The notes beneath the pieces are model-generated. The model did no database searches. It saw only the letters and a program-made list of their open reading frames with translations, and was not told the DNA's origin. Shown here piece after piece: positions 1-9,962 of a stretch of 64,000 bases of DNA. Made by a program: the position numbers and the translations under genes. Position 1 is the stretch's first letter. Every line of letters begins with the position of its first letter. The stretch lies in contig NZ_BAFP01000064.1 of assembly GCF_000308455.1 (NCBI RefSeq), positions 1-64,000 on the forward strand. Reading direction: 5' to 3'. Source of the DNA: Nocardia abscessus NBRC 100374 (GTDB taxonomy: Bacteria > Actinomycetota > Actinomycetes > Mycobacteriales > Mycobacteriaceae).

Positions 1-1
1 C

Positions 2-1270
2 GGCCTCGCCGAAGCCGTCGCGCTCGCCGGACAGGCGGCGCAGCGGGCGGAGACGGTTCGCGCGATCACCGTGGACGCCACCGTCTTCCACGACGCCGGT
101 GCCTCCGACGCGCAGGAGCTGGGCGCGGCCGTCGCCGCGGGCTTGGCATACCTCCGGTCGCTGACCGAGAGCGTGGACATCGCCGACGCGTTGGGACAAC
201 TGGAGTTCCGGCTCGCGGCCACCGACGATCAGTTCGCCACCATCGCGAAGTTCCGTGCCGCCAGGCAGCTCTGGGCGCGGGTCGCGGAGGTCTGCGGCGC
301 ACCGGATTTCGGCGGAGCCCCCCAGCACGCGGTTACCTCGGCCGCCATGATGAGCCAACGCGATCCCTGGGTGAACATGCTGCGCACCACGCTCGCGGCG
401 TTCGGCGCGGGCATCGGCGGCGCCGACACCGTGACCGTGCTGCCGTTCGACTCCGCTCTGCCGCCCGGTGAGCTCGGCGTCTCGAAGTCGTTCGCCGACC
501 GCATGGCCCGCAACACCCAGCTGCTGCTGCTCGAGGAATCGCATCTCGGTCATGTGCTGGACCCGGGTGCGGGCTCCTGGTACGTCGAGGACCTCACCGC
601 CGCGCTGGCGGCGAAGGCGTGGGAGTTCCTCCAAGAGATCGAGGCGGCCGGTGGCTACCTCGCCGCGCTGGAATCCGATCTGCTCGCCGAGCGCGTAGCC
701 GCCACCAAGGCTGCTCGCGACACCGATGTCGCGCACCGCAAGACCGCCGTCACCGGCGTGAACGAATTCCCGAATCTGGCCGAGCAGCCGTTGTCCGAGG
801 CGGCGCGGCGCAGCGGCCGGGTCGCCCGCTACGGCGCCGCGTTCGAGCGGTTGCGTGACCGCTCCGACGCGTTCCTCGCCGAACACGGCACGCGGCCGAA
901 GGCGCTGCTGGTCCCGCTCGGGTCGGTGGCCGAGCACAACGTACGGGTCACCTTCATCGCGAATCTGCTGGCCTCGGGCGGCATCGAGTCGATCAATCCC
1001 GGTCCGCTCGCGGTGGACGCGATCGCCGCGGCGGCCACCGGAGCCGGGGCGCCGATCGCGGTGCTGTGCGGCTCGGACGCGCGCTACGGATCCGAAGCCG
1101 GTGCGGCGGTGGAGCAACTGCGCGCCGCGGGTGTGTCCACCGTGCTGCTGGCCGGTGCGGCGAAAGCCGTCGCCGACCTGGACGACGCGCAGCGCCCGGA
1201 CGGATTCCTCGCCGCGCGCATCGACGCCGTCGCCGCGCTGTCCGGCCTGCTGGAGAAGGTGGGAGCCTGA
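2..1270 (+). CDS. mutA: Methylmalonyl-CoA mutase small (beta) subunit, 5'-truncated by window edge
   Basis: Non-catalytic subunit of the adenosylcobalamin-dependent mutase that interconverts methylmalonyl-CoA and succinyl-CoA in propionate catabolism. The frame is open from base 2, so 422 C-terminal residues are visible and the N-terminus lies outside the window. Mutase TIM-barrel signatures are present, such as [12 protein letters not shown], which is mirrored as [12 protein letters not shown] in the next gene. The C-terminal cobalamin fold is degenerate: the D-x-H-x-x-G position reads EHNVRV, as expected for the small subunit, which does not bind B12. Its TGA overlaps the ATG of mutB by one base, so the two subunits are translationally coupled. 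Identity is supported by the family signature and by gene order. Confidence 0.95.
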   Translation, partial: GLAEAVALAGQAAQRAETVRAITVDATVFHDAGASDAQELGAAVAAGLAYLRSLTESVDIADALGQLEFRLAATDDQFATIAKFRAARQLWARVAEVCGAPDFGGAPQHAVTSAAMMSQRDPWVNMLRTTLAAFGAGIGGADTVTVLPFDSALPPGELGVSKSFADRMARNTQLLLLEESHLGHVLDPGAGSWYVEDLTAALAAKAWEFLQEIEAAGGYLAALESDLLAERVAATKAARDTDVAHRKTAVTGVNEFPNLAEQPLSEAARRSGRVARYGAAFERLRDRSDAFLAEHGTRPKALLVPLGSVAEHNVRVTFIANLLASGGIESINPGPLAVDAIAAAATGAGAPIAVLCGSDARYGSEAGAAVEQLRAAGVSTVLLAGAAKAVADLDDAQRPDGFLAARIDAVAALSGLLEKVGA

Positions 1271-3537
1271 TGACTACTCGTGAGATCAAGCACGTGATCG
1301 GCAGCTTCGCCGACGTGCCGCTGGCCGAGCGCGCACCGGAGCCCGCCGCGGTCGACGCGGCGCAGGTCACGGAGTACGTGCGTGCCGCCGCGGCGGCCAA
1401 CCAGTACGCCCCCGAACAGCTGGTGTGGGCGACACCCGAGGGCATCGACGTCCCACCGGTATTCACCAAGGCCGACCGGGATGCCATTGCGGCCGAGGGG
1501 TATCCGCTCGACAGCGTGCCCGGCGTCGCGCCGTTCGTGCGCGGGCCGTACCCCACCATGTACGTCAACCAGCCGTGGACCATCCGCCAGTACGCCGGTT
1601 TCTCCACCGCCGCGGACTCGAACGCCTTCTACCGGCGCAACCTGCAGGCGGGCCAGAAGGGTCTGTCGGTCGCCTTCGATCTGGCGACCCACCGCGGTTA
1701 CGACTCCGATCACCCGCGCGTGCAGGGTGATGTCGGCATGGCGGGCGTGGCCATCGACTCGATCCTGGACATGCGCCAGCTGTTCGACCACATCCCGCTG
1801 GACCAGGTCAGCGTCTCGATGACGATGAACGGCGCGGTGCTGCCGATCCTGGCGCTGTACGTCGTCGCCGCCGAGGAGCAGGGCGTCGCCCCCGAACAGC
1901 TGGCCGGAACCATTCAGAACGACATTCTGAAGGAGTTCATGGTCCGCAACACCTACATCTACCCGCCGAAGCCCTCGATGCGGATCATCTCCGACATCTT
2001 CGCCTACACCAGCGCGAAGATGCCGAAGTTCAACTCGATCTCCATCTCCGGCTACCACATCCAGGAGGCGGGCGCGACCGCCGATCTGGAGCTGGCCTAC
2101 ACCCTCGCCGACGGTGTCGAGTACATCCGCGCGGGCATCGACGCCGGCATGGAGGTCGACAAGTTCGCACCGCGGCTGTCGTTCTTCTGGGCGATCGGCA
2201 TGAACTTCTTCATGGAGGTCGCCAAGCTGCGCGCCGGACGCCTGCTGTGGAGCGAGCTGGTCGCGAAGTTCAACCCGAAGAGCGCGAAATCGCTGTCGCT
2301 GCGTACCCATTCGCAGACCTCCGGCTGGTCGCTCACCGCGCAGGACGCCTACAACAACGTCGCGCGCACCTGCATCGAGGCGATGGCCGCCACCCAGGGC
2401 CACACCCAGTCGCTGCACACCAACGCGCTCGACGAGGCGCTGGCGCTGCCGACGGACTTCTCCGCCCGCATCGCCCGCAACACCCAGCTGCTGATCCAGC
2501 AGGAGTCCAACACCACCCGCCCGATCGACCCGTGGGGCGGCTCGTACTACGTCGAGTGGCTCACCCACCAGCTGGCCAACCGCGCCCGCGCGCATATCGC
2601 CGAGGTCGAGGCGCACGGCGGCATGGCGCAGGCGATCGGCGAAGGTATCCCGAAGCTGCGCATCGAGGAAGCCGCCGCGCGCACCCAGGCGCGCATCGAC
2701 ACCGGTCAGCAGCCGGTGATCGGCGTCAACAAGTACCAGGTCGAAGAGGATCAGCAGGTCGAGGTCCTCAAGGTCGAGAACTCGCGGGTGCGCGCCGAGC
2801 AGATCGAGAAACTGCGGCGGCTGCGCGCCGAGCGCGACCCCGACGCGGTGCGGCGGGCACTGGCCGAATTGACCCGCGCCGCGGCCTCTTCCGAGGGCGG
2901 CATGGTGAACAACCTGCTCGCGCTGGCCATCGACGCGGCCAGGGCCAAGGCCACCGTCGGCGAGATCTCCGATGCGCTGGAGCAGGTGTACGGCAGGCAC
3001 CAGGCGGAGATCCGTACGCTCTCCGGTGTGTACCGCGACGAGGCCGGAAAGGTCACCAACATCACCAAGGCGAGTGAGCTGGTCGAGGAATTCGCCGAGG
3101 CGGAGGGCCGCAGGCCACGCATCCTCGTCGCGAAGATGGGTCAGGACGGTCACGACCGGGGACAGAAGGTGATCGCCACGGCCTTCGCCGACCTCGGCTT
3201 CGACGTCGACGTGGGCCCGCTGTTCCAGACCCCGGAAGAGGTGGCGCAGCAGGCGGCCGACAACGACGTGCACGTCGTCGGGGTGTCGTCGCTGGCGGCC
3301 GGCCACCTCACGCTGGTGCCCGCCCTGCGGCAGGCACTGGCCGAGGTCGGACGCCCCGACATCATGGTCATCGTCGGCGGCGTGATCCCGCCCGGTGACT
3401 TCGACGAGCTCTACCAGGCCGGCGCGGCGGCGATCTTCCCGCCCGGCACGGTGATCGCGGACGCGGCCATCGACCTGCTGAAGAAGCTCGGCGCCGAACT
3501 CGGTCACGAACTCGGCAGCGGCGCCGCGACGGAATGA
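1270..3537 (+). CDS. mutB: Methylmalonyl-CoA mutase large (alpha) catalytic subunit
   Basis: Catalytic subunit of methylmalonyl-CoA mutase, 755 residues, the usual length. The start is the ATG that overlaps the mutA stop; an upstream in-frame extension would run inside mutA and is rejected. The N-terminal substrate-binding TIM barrel carries the [19 protein letters not shown] signature. The C-terminal cobalamin domain has the base-off B12 motif D-G-H-D-R-G, with axial His at about residue 628, followed by SSLAAGH and VGGVIPP. It should form a heterodimer with MutA in the cytoplasm and feed succinyl-CoA to the TCA cycle. Its stop overlaps the next ATG by four bases, giving the canonical mutA-mutB-meaB operon. 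Confidence 0.97.
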   Translation: MTTREIKHVIGSFADVPLAERAPEPAAVDAAQVTEYVRAAAAANQYAPEQLVWATPEGIDVPPVFTKADRDAIAAEGYPLDSVPGVAPFVRGPYPTMYVNQPWTIRQYAGFSTAADSNAFYRRNLQAGQKGLSVAFDLATHRGYDSDHPRVQGDVGMAGVAIDSILDMRQLFDHIPLDQVSVSMTMNGAVLPILALYVVAAEEQGVAPEQLAGTIQNDILKEFMVRNTYIYPPKPSMRIISDIFAYTSAKMPKFNSISISGYHIQEAGATADLELAYTLADGVEYIRAGIDAGMEVDKFAPRLSFFWAIGMNFFMEVAKLRAGRLLWSELVAKFNPKSAKSLSLRTHSQTSGWSLTAQDAYNNVARTCIEAMAATQGHTQSLHTNALDEALALPTDFSARIARNTQLLIQQESNTTRPIDPWGGSYYVEWLTHQLANRARAHIAEVEAHGGMAQAIGEGIPKLRIEEAAARTQARIDTGQQPVIGVNKYQVEEDQQVEVLKVENSRVRAEQIEKLRRLRAERDPDAVRRALAELTRAAASSEGGMVNNLLALAIDAARAKATVGEISDALEQVYGRHQAEIRTLSGVYRDEAGKVTNITKASELVEEFAEAEGRRPRILVAKMGQDGHDRGQKVIATAFADLGFDVDVGPLFQTPEEVAQQAADNDVHVVGVSSLAAGHLTLVPALRQALAEVGRPDIMVIVGGVIPPGDFDELYQAGAAAIFPPGTVIADAAIDLLKKLGAELGHELGSGAATE

Positions 3538-4577
3538 GCGAAGCGGGCTCCGCGGCGCGGGACACCCCGAAGGTGGCCGCGCGCCGGACGATCGACATCG
3601 ACGCCCTCGCCGCGGCGGTCCGCGCCAACGAGCGGGCCGCCCTGGCGCGGGCGATCACGCTGGTGGAGTCCACCAGGGCCGATCACCGGGCGCTGGCGCA
3701 GCAGTTGCTGCTGAAGGTTTCGCCGGAGGCGGGCTCGGGGAGCCCGCTCTCCCACCGCGTCGGCATCACGGGCGTTCCCGGCGTCGGCAAGTCGACCTTC
3801 ATCGACGCGCTGGGCATGTACCTGATCGGGCAGGGGCACCGGGTCGCCGTGCTCGCGGTCGACCCGTCCTCGACCCGGACCGGCGGATCGATCCTGGGCG
3901 ACAAGACCAGGATGGCGCGCCTGGCGGTGGAACGCGACGCCTACATCCGGCCCTCGCCCACCGCGGGCACGCTCGGCGGCGTGGCCAAGGCGACGCGTGA
4001 GACCATCGCGCTGCTCGAAGCGGCCGGATACGACGTGATCCTGGTCGAGACCGTCGGAGTGGGTCAGTCGGAGGTCACCGTCGCGAACATGGTCGACGTG
4101 TTCTGCTTCCTCACCCTGGCCCGGACCGGTGACCAGCTGCAGGGCATCAAGAAGGGCGTGCTCGAACTCGCCGACCTGGTCGCGGTGAACAAGGCGGACG
4201 GCAAACACGAGGTCGAAGCCAAAGCCGCCGCCAGGGAGCTCGCCGGTGCGCTACGCCTGATCCACCCGCACGACGCGCTGTGGCGGCCACCGGTGCTGAC
4301 CATGAGCGGGTTGGAAGGCAACGGCCTGGACCGGTTCTGGGACACGGTGCTCGAACACCGCCGCGTGCTCACCGACGCCGGGGAATTCGACGCGCAGCGG
4401 CGGCGCCAGCAGGTCGACTGGACCTGGACCATGGTGCACGACCAGTTGCTGCGCAGGCTCGCCGACAACCCGGAGGTGAAAGCCATCCGGGCGCAGGTGG
4501 AGAAACAGGTTCGCGACGGCACCCTGACCGCCGCGCTCGCCGCCGAGGAACTGCTGCGCGCCTTCGACGGGCGCTGA
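3534..4577 (+). CDS. meaB: MeaB/ArgK-type G3E GTPase, methylmalonyl-CoA mutase chaperone
   Basis: P-loop GTPase of the MeaB family, 347 residues. Known members gate cobalamin loading into methylmalonyl-CoA mutase and protect it from inactivation. Visible motifs: Walker [10 protein letters not shown] (residues 80-88, Lys86), the [15 protein letters not shown] switch region, the [10 protein letters not shown]3-like segment, and NKADG for guanine specificity. The ATG overlaps the mutB TGA (ATGA), so it is the third gene of the operon, which strongly supports the mutase-chaperone role over the old arginine-kinase annotation. The first 20 residues are a low-complexity Ala/Arg leader. It ends 46 bp from a convergent gene with no clear terminator hairpin between. 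Confidence 0.95.
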   Translation: MSEAGSAARDTPKVAARRTIDIDALAAAVRANERAALARAITLVESTRADHRALAQQLLLKVSPEAGSGSPLSHRVGITGVPGVGKSTFIDALGMYLIGQGHRVAVLAVDPSSTRTGGSILGDKTRMARLAVERDAYIRPSPTAGTLGGVAKATRETIALLEAAGYDVILVETVGVGQSEVTVANMVDVFCFLTLARTGDQLQGIKKGVLELADLVAVNKADGKHEVEAKAAARELAGALRLIHPHDALWRPPVLTMSGLEGNGLDRFWDTVLEHRRVLTDAGEFDAQRRRQQVDWTWTMVHDQLLRRLADNPEVKAIRAQVEKQVRDGTLTAALAAEELLRAFDGR

Positions 4578-4623
4578 CCCGACGGATCCGGAGCCGACCG
4601 AATCGGCGATGTCGCGGTATGGC

Positions 4624-5670
4624 TCACCGCTGCGCACCGTGCAAGCGGACCTGCGCCACCAGCGCGCGGTGATCCGCTCCCGGCAGGCCCACGGTCTGCA
4701 CCGCGGTCGCACGGCCGTCTGCGACGAGGATGTGGTCGATCCCGACCAGAGGCGGCCAGCGCTTGTCGGTCGGATAGGTGACCAGATGCCCGGCCCCCGC
4801 CTGTTCGGCGGCATCGCCGAAGCGCCCGGACAGCATCACGCGGAACTGCCGATGATCGTAGGTGGCGTTGAAGTCGCCGCCTACGATCGCGGGTCGGTCC
4901 GCGGGCGATCGTTCGAGAATCGCGTGCAAGCGGGACAATTCGTCGGCCCAGACCTCGGTGCCGAACACCGGCGGCACCGGATGGAAGGCGAACACCGTCA
5001 ACGGTCCGGCGTCCGGGACGAGCGCCGTCGCCGAGATCTGATTCAGGACGAAGCCGTCGTATTCGACTGTCTCCGACAGGGGGTAGCTGCTCCAGATCCC
5101 CGTCCCGGTCGCGGTCCTGCCCGGTGCGAGATACCGGTAGGGCAGTAATCGGTCGAGGCCCGCGCGGTCGAGGCCCTCGACTGCCGCAGGCGTGAGTTCG
5201 TTGACGGTGAGCACCGTGACGCCCCGCGCGCGCACCTGGTCGACCAGCGTGCTCGGATCAGCACCGTCGAAGAGCAGATTGGCCTGCATCACGGTGATCG
5301 CCGGTCCGTCCTCGGCGCCCGAGCGACCGACGTACAGCGGAGCCTGTGTCCATATGCCGATGGCGAGGACAGCCAGCGCGACCGCCGCGCCGCGCCGGCG
5401 GCGCACGGCCACGAACGCCACCGCCGCCACGAGTGCGGAGCTCATCAGATACGGCGCACCCGAAGCCGCCAAGACCACCAGCCGCGACGACGATCGGTTG
5501 AAATGCAATGCGACCCCGACCGCCCCGGTCAGCGTCGCTATCCATGCGAGCAGGTCCACGCCGACCCGAATCGGTTTCGATATCACGTTCGAACCCGCGG
5601 CGGCACGATACCTGCGGAAGATCTCGCCGCGGATCGGCAATCCACGCCCGAGCCGGTTCTGGCGGGTCAT
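4624..5670 (-). CDS. Membrane-anchored endonuclease/exonuclease/phosphatase (EEP) family protein
   Basis: 348-residue protein with three hydrophobic segments at the N-terminus (about residues 38-58, 66-90 and 93-112) followed by an EEP (DNase I-like) domain from about residue 124. EEP metal and catalytic motifs are visible: MQANLLFDG (Asn), TVNELT (Glu), VGGDFNAT (Asp/Asn), GIDHIL and GADHRAL (Asp-His). The topology places the catalytic domain outside the membrane, as in actinobacterial proteins of this family, whose substrates are mostly unknown (nucleic acid or phosphoester). Its ATG overlaps the stop of the upstream amidohydrolase by four bases, so it is the last gene of a coupled three-gene operon with the nucleoside hydrolase. 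Confidence 0.85.
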   Translation of the reverse strand: MTRQNRLGRGLPIRGEIFRRYRAAAGSNVISKPIRVGVDLLAWIATLTGAVGVALHFNRSSSRLVVLAASGAPYLMSSALVAAVAFVAVRRRRGAAVALAVLAIGIWTQAPLYVGRSGAEDGPAITVMQANLLFDGADPSTLVDQVRARGVTVLTVNELTPAAVEGLDRAGLDRLLPYRYLAPGRTATGTGIWSSYPLSETVEYDGFVLNQISATALVPDAGPLTVFAFHPVPPVFGTEVWADELSRLHAILERSPADRPAIVGGDFNATYDHRQFRVMLSGRFGDAAEQAGAGHLVTYPTDKRWPPLVGIDHILVADGRATAVQTVGLPGADHRALVAQVRLHGAQR

Positions 5671-6551
5671 TCGATGCCGAACAGCGCCGCCGCATTGCGG
5701 TAGCAGACCCGGCGCAACCAGTCGTCACCGAGATCGAGGCGTTCGAGCGCCTCGATCGAATGACCATAGGAGTGCGGGATATTGGGGAAGTCGCTGCCGA
5801 ACAGGATGCGGTCGGCGAAGGCGCTCAGCCTGCCGTGCTCGTGTACCGGGAAGGGTACGTCGGCTTCGGCGAAATCGGTCCACACCATTGTGGTGTCCAG
5901 CCGCACCTCCGGGTAGTCCTCGGCCAGGTCGAGGAACTCGGAGTACTCGGGCATGCCCATGTGCGCGACGATCAGCCGCAGGCGCGGAAAGCGGCGTAGC
6001 ACACCGGCAATAGGCTCCGGTCCGGTGTGTGCCCCCGGTGCCGGGCCGGAACCGCAATGGATGACGATCGGAATCCCCGCGTCCTCCAGCAGGCCCCAGA
6101 CCGGGTCCAGCAGCGGGTCGCCCGGATGGTAGCCGCCGACTTGAACGTGCGCTTTGAAGACCCGAGCCCCACCCTCGACCGCCGCGCGGACATAGCTCGC
6201 CGCCTGCGGCTCGGGAAAGAACGTGGCGGTGTGCAGGCAATCGGGGGTGTGGGCGGCGAAATCGGCGGTCCATCCGTTCAGCCACGCCGCCATGTCCGGC
6301 TTGTGCGGATACACCAGTGCGGTGAACGCGCGAACACCGAAGTCGCGCAACGTCTTCAACCGGACCTCCGAGTCGGAGCGGTAGGTGATCGGCCAGGCGC
6401 GGCCGGTCAGCGGGCCTACCGTGTCGAAATACGCCCACACCTTCCGCATCACCTGATCGGGCATGAAATGGGTGTGCACGTCGATGATGCCGGGCAGCCC
6501 GAGCCGGGCGCGGAAGGTCGACAGGTAGGCCATGTCGTCCGCGCCGGTCAC
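5667..6551 (-). CDS. Amidohydrolase-2 family metal-dependent hydrolase
   Basis: TIM-barrel amidohydrolase of the ACMSD/2-pyrone-dicarboxylate hydrolase type, 294 residues. Metal ligands: DVHTHF (HxH) near the N-terminus, VIHCGSG and VAHMGMPEY in the middle, and FGSDFPN with the catalytic Asp near the C-terminus. The GTG start at 6551 is chosen because its GTGA overlaps the stop of the nucleoside hydrolase and it has an AGGAGG four bases upstream; the ATG at 6533 lacks a ribosome site. A longer frame continuing to 7280 runs antisense-like through the nucleoside hydrolase gene and is not real. The substrate cannot be read from sequence; the operon suggests processing of a nucleoside-derived or heterocyclic compound. 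Confidence 0.85.
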   Translation of the reverse strand: MTGADDMAYLSTFRARLGLPGIIDVHTHFMPDQVMRKVWAYFDTVGPLTGRAWPITYRSDSEVRLKTLRDFGVRAFTALVYPHKPDMAAWLNGWTADFAAHTPDCLHTATFFPEPQAASYVRAAVEGGARVFKAHVQVGGYHPGDPLLDPVWGLLEDAGIPIVIHCGSGPAPGAHTGPEPIAGVLRRFPRLRLIVAHMGMPEYSEFLDLAEDYPEVRLDTTMVWTDFAEADVPFPVHEHGRLSAFADRILFGSDFPNIPHSYGHSIEALERLDLGDDWLRRVCYRNAAALFGIE

Positions 6552-7600
6552 CGGACCTCCTGAGCCGCGGGCGGGTGCACGGCCCGCGCGAAGTCGCCGA
6601 TCCGGGCGATCAGGCGATCGAAGAACAGCTCCGGATCGGTGCCGAGCACGATGTCGGCGTTGGGTTCCCGGCCCCACATGCCCGTCCAGTCGGCGACCGT
6701 GGTCGCGCGGGTGATGGTGCCCGCCAACTCCACGTCCACCGTCGCCGGGCGGACGCGGGCCAACGCCGGATCCAGCGCCACCGCGGCAGCGAACGGATCG
6801 TGCATATGAGCCAGATAGCCCAGCTGGTAGCCATGGTGGAAATCGAAGTAGAACCGCACGGCATCGGTGACGTGCCGGACGATCGGATTGCTCGCGGCCG
6901 AGCGGGTCCCGAGTGGATCGGACGGCGAGACATGCTCCACCGGAAAGCTTTTCGCGCGCTCGGCCAGGCGTATCAAGTGCTCGGGGCGCATCTCGATGGT
7001 CTCGGTGATGTCGAGCGCGCAGACGATCGGCCTGCGCCTCGCCGGGGCTGCGGCGAACGCGTCGAAGACTTCTTTGGCGGCCTCCGGGTCGACGTGCACG
7101 TTCCACTCGTTGGTCGGCGTGGTGTTGCCGGGATGGTTGAACGCGCCGCCCATGATCACCAGGCGGTCCAGCAGCAGCGGCAGGTCCGGTTCCATCCGCA
7201 ATGCGAGGGCGAGGTTGGTCAACGGACCGGTGCAGAGTCCGACGATCTCGCCGGGATGGGCGCGCACCAGATCCACCCACATCCGGGCGGCCGATCGGGG
7301 CGAGAGACGGCGGGCCGACGCAGGTAGCTCGGCGTATCCGATGCCCTGCGGTCCGTGCGTGTCCTCGGTGGTGCGCAGCGGGATCGCCAGTGGAGCCGGG
7401 GCGCCGAGCGCCACTTCGATCTCGGGTGCGTGGCAGACGTCCAGCCAGGCCAGATTGTTCGCCGCCACCTGCGCCGCCGAAACGTTGCCCGCGGTCGCGG
7501 CGATTCCGGCGATCTCGGCCTCCGGAGAGCCGAGCAGGTACAGCAGCGCGAGCGAGTCGTCGATGCCGGTGTCGACGTCCAGGATGATCTTCTGCCGCAC
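6548..7600 (-). CDS. Inosine/uridine-preferring nucleoside hydrolase family (IunH/Rih-like)
   Basis: 350-residue nucleoside N-ribohydrolase. The diagnostic Ca2+-binding N-terminal motif DVDTGIDDSLAL is present, with CTGPLTNLALAL and the MGGAFNHPGN loop further on, the standard order of the family. It would cleave ribonucleosides into base and ribose for salvage or catabolism, in the cytoplasm since no signal peptide is seen. It is the first gene of the coupled minus-strand operon (4 bp overlap with the amidohydrolase) and is divergent from a TetR regulator 117 bp away. The intervening region holds a dyad that may control both directions. Confidence 0.9.
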   Translation of the reverse strand: MRQKIILDVDTGIDDSLALLYLLGSPEAEIAGIAATAGNVSAAQVAANNLAWLDVCHAPEIEVALGAPAPLAIPLRTTEDTHGPQGIGYAELPASARRLSPRSAARMWVDLVRAHPGEIVGLCTGPLTNLALALRMEPDLPLLLDRLVIMGGAFNHPGNTTPTNEWNVHVDPEAAKEVFDAFAAAPARRRPIVCALDITETIEMRPEHLIRLAERAKSFPVEHVSPSDPLGTRSAASNPIVRHVTDAVRFYFDFHHGYQLGYLAHMHDPFAAAVALDPALARVRPATVDVELAGTITRATTVADWTGMWGREPNADIVLGTDPELFFDRLIARIGDFARAVHPPAAQEVR

Positions 7601-7673
7601 GGCACGAGACTAGCGAGCCGGTGGTCGGGCGCGCCGCCGAGGTCGCCGGTAGCTCGGCGATCGCACGGGTAGG

Positions 7674-7694
7674 ACATACGTCTAGTACGTTTGT
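7674..7694. promoter_or_regulatory. TetR-type operator dyad
   Basis: Inverted repeat ACATACGT-CTAGT-ACGTTTGT (8-bp arms, one mismatch, 5-bp spacer), 23 bp upstream of the TetR gene and 73 bp from the divergent nucleoside hydrolase. Size and placement fit an autoregulatory TetR operator. This is inferred from symmetry only. Confidence 0.5.
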
Positions 7695-7717
7695 CTAAGA
7701 CGTTGTAGCCTGGAGGC

Positions 7718-8326
7718 ATGGGAAATCGCGAGGATCTACTGGCGGGAGCACGAAAAGTCATCGTCGAGCGTGGCGTCGCGAAGGCGACCGCCCGCGACAT
7801 CGCTTCGGCAGCCGGTGTGAGCCTGGCGGCGATCGGCTACCACTTCGGCTCCAAGGAGCAATTGATCACCGAAGCGCTGACCGACACTCTGGGCACCGCG
7901 ATCGGCGACAGCATGGAGGCGAAGATTCGCGCGGGCAGCGGTGCCGCGCCGCTGGCGGCGTTCGCCGCGCTGTGGAACGGCATGCCCGCGGTGTTCACCG
8001 AGAACCGCGACAGCATGCTGGCGAGCATGGAGAATCTGGTGCGCGTCGCCCGGTCGCCGGAGTCGCAGAAGTTCTTCGCTCAGAGCCTGCCCGGGGCCTA
8101 TCGGGACATGGCGGATGCCCTGCGGGAGGCACACCCGCAGCTCAGCGAAGACCAGGCCGAGGCGATCGCGGAGCTGTACTTCGTGCTCGTCCAAGGACTC
8201 GGGGTGCTGCAGACCATCGTTCCGGAAACGAGACTGCCGGACGGCGACCGCCTGGCGAAGGCGGTCGCCGCGCTGGCCGGAAGCGAGAATCAGTGCTCGC
8301 TCGACAGTTCCCCGGCCGGGATGTGA
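7718..8326 (+). CDS. TetR/AcrR family transcriptional regulator
   Basis: 202-residue TetR regulator. The N-terminal HTH spans about residues 8-55, with the recognition-helix hallmark IASAAGVSLAAIGYHFGSKEQL. The C-terminal ligand domain is helical and unspecific. The start ATG follows GGAGG by a single base, too close for an ideal Shine-Dalgarno site, so the message may be leaderless or the start slightly different. The 3' end overlaps the convergent MFS gene by 37 bp. A drug-efflux repressor role is plausible because the neighbour is a DHA2 exporter, but the dyad in the 5' region also faces the nucleoside hydrolase operon. Confidence 0.88.
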   Translation: MGNREDLLAGARKVIVERGVAKATARDIASAAGVSLAAIGYHFGSKEQLITEALTDTLGTAIGDSMEAKIRAGSGAAPLAAFAALWNGMPAVFTENRDSMLASMENLVRVARSPESQKFFAQSLPGAYRDMADALREAHPQLSEDQAEAIAELYFVLVQGLGVLQTIVPETRLPDGDRLAKAVAALAGSENQCSLDSSPAGM

Positions 8327-9876
8327 CGCAAACGAAGCACGGCGACCGCCGAAAGCACCAGAGCCGCCACCGCGGCGACGCCGGCCGTCACGTGGACTCC
8401 GTGCAGGAACGCTTCCCGCGCGGCCCGCAGCACCGCGTCGCCCAACTCCCCGGGTAATCCCGCCGCCGTGTGCACCGCGCCGCCCAGGGTGTCGCGCACC
8501 GAGCGCTCGGCCTCGCCGGGCAGATCGGCGGGCAGCGAGCCGGTGAGATCGCCGCGATAGAGCGCGACACTGATGCTGCCGAGGACCGAAATGCCCAGGG
8601 CGCCACCGAGTTCCGCTCCCGTCTCGGAGACGCCCGCGGCGGCGCCCGCCTGTTCCTGCGGCGCCGAGCCGACGATCAGCTCGGTGGTGATGCCGAACAC
8701 CGGGGCCAAGCCCAGCGCGATGATCACCGAGGCGACCAGCGCGAGCGGCACCCCGCCGGTGACGCCGATCCGCGTCATCAGCAGCAGGCCGACAGCCGAG
8801 GTCGCCAGGCCCGAACCGATCAGGTAGGCCGGGCGGACCACCCGGACGATTTGCGGAGCCAGTTGCGAACCGGCGATGAAGCCGAGTCCGGACGGTGCCA
8901 TCACCAGGCCCGCCGCCAGCGGTGACAGGCCGAGCACGAGTTGGAAGTACTGGGCTACGAACAGGAAGTAGCCGAAGGCGACGAAGACGCCGACCATGTT
9001 GATCAGCAGTGCGATGCGGAACGTGCTCAGCCGGAACAGCCGCAGATCGAGCATGGGATCCCGGCCGCGCAGCTGTCTGCGCACGAACACGACGCCGACG
9101 GCGAGGCCACCGGCGATCGCGAGCAGCGCGGCGCCGCCGAGCCCGTCCTGGGCGATCTTCTTCATGCCGAATACCAGCGCGATCATCGCCGCGACGCACA
9201 GCGCGGCACTGAGCGGGTCCAGCCGCGCGGCATCCGGGTCGCGGTACTCCGGCAGCACCTTCGGCCCGAGGATCAGGAGCAAGGCCATCACCGGCACCGC
9301 GAGCAGGAACACCGAGCCCCACCAGAATCGCTCCAGCAGCACGCCACCGAACAGCGGGCCGACCGCGCCGCCTGCGGAGAACGCTCCCACCCACACCCCG
9401 ACCGCCACCGACCGCTGCCGGGTATCGCGGAACATGCTGAACAGCAACGACAGCGTGGACGGCGCGAGGGTGGCGCCCGCTATCCCTTGCAGCGCGCGGC
9501 AGGCGATGAGCAGTTCCGCGCTCGGCGCGAACGCCGCGACGACCGAGACCACCGCGAACGCCGCCGCGCCTGCCATGAGCAGCTTGCGCCGGCCGACGCG
9601 GTCACCGAGGGTGCCCATGGTGACCAGCAGCCCGGCCACCATGAACCCGTAGACGTCGATGATCCACAGCAGTTGTGAGCTGGTCGGGCGCAGTTCGGCG
9701 CTGATCATCGGCACGGCGAGGTGCAGCACCGTCATGTCCATGGCGTAGACCAGGCAGGCGAGGGCGAGCACACCGAGCCCGACCCACTCCCGCTTGCCCG
9801 CCAGCGGTTCGGCGACGCGGTCGAGCGTGCTGTCCACGGCGCGGGTCCCTTCGGAAACGGTGTCGATGAGCGTCAT
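8290..9876 (-). CDS. MFS multidrug transporter, DHA2 (EmrB/QacA-like, 14 TM) family
   Basis: 528-residue membrane protein with about 14 hydrophobic segments. It contains MFS motif A (GTLGDRVGRRKLL) between helices 2 and 3, the antiporter motif C region GGAVGPLFGGVLL, and an extended non-membrane segment before the last helix, typical of DHA2 drug:H+ antiporters. The first about 30 residues are cytoplasmic. The 3' end overlaps the TetR gene on the other strand, an arrangement in which antisense transcription could matter. Exported substrate unknown; efflux of toxic or endogenous lipophilic compounds is the family norm. Confidence 0.9.
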   Translation of the reverse strand: MTLIDTVSEGTRAVDSTLDRVAEPLAGKREWVGLGVLALACLVYAMDMTVLHLAVPMISAELRPTSSQLLWIIDVYGFMVAGLLVTMGTLGDRVGRRKLLMAGAAAFAVVSVVAAFAPSAELLIACRALQGIAGATLAPSTLSLLFSMFRDTRQRSVAVGVWVGAFSAGGAVGPLFGGVLLERFWWGSVFLLAVPVMALLLILGPKVLPEYRDPDAARLDPLSAALCVAAMIALVFGMKKIAQDGLGGAALLAIAGGLAVGVVFVRRQLRGRDPMLDLRLFRLSTFRIALLINMVGVFVAFGYFLFVAQYFQLVLGLSPLAAGLVMAPSGLGFIAGSQLAPQIVRVVRPAYLIGSGLATSAVGLLLMTRIGVTGGVPLALVASVIIALGLAPVFGITTELIVGSAPQEQAGAAAGVSETGAELGGALGISVLGSISVALYRGDLTGSLPADLPGEAERSVRDTLGGAVHTAAGLPGELGDAVLRAAREAFLHGVHVTAGVAAVAALVLSAVAVLRLRHIPAGELSSEH

Positions 9877-9962
9877 GTCGGTTCTGACGACGCGAGGAGC
9901 ACCATTTCATCGCCCGTGACCGGGACGCCGCAAAGGATTTTCGCGGCGCCCCGGCGGGACGA

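Noticed and set aside
1084..3507. Long minus-strand reading frame antisense to mutB
   Set aside because: Shadow of a highly GC3-biased gene; composition is His/Arg/Val/Gly-rich with no domain, while mutB on the plus strand is unmistakable.
5667..7280. 537-residue reading of the amidohydrolase frame
   Set aside because: The N-terminal 240 residues run out of frame through the nucleoside hydrolase gene and are Arg/Pro/Gly shadow; the GTG at 6551 with AGGAGG is a better start.
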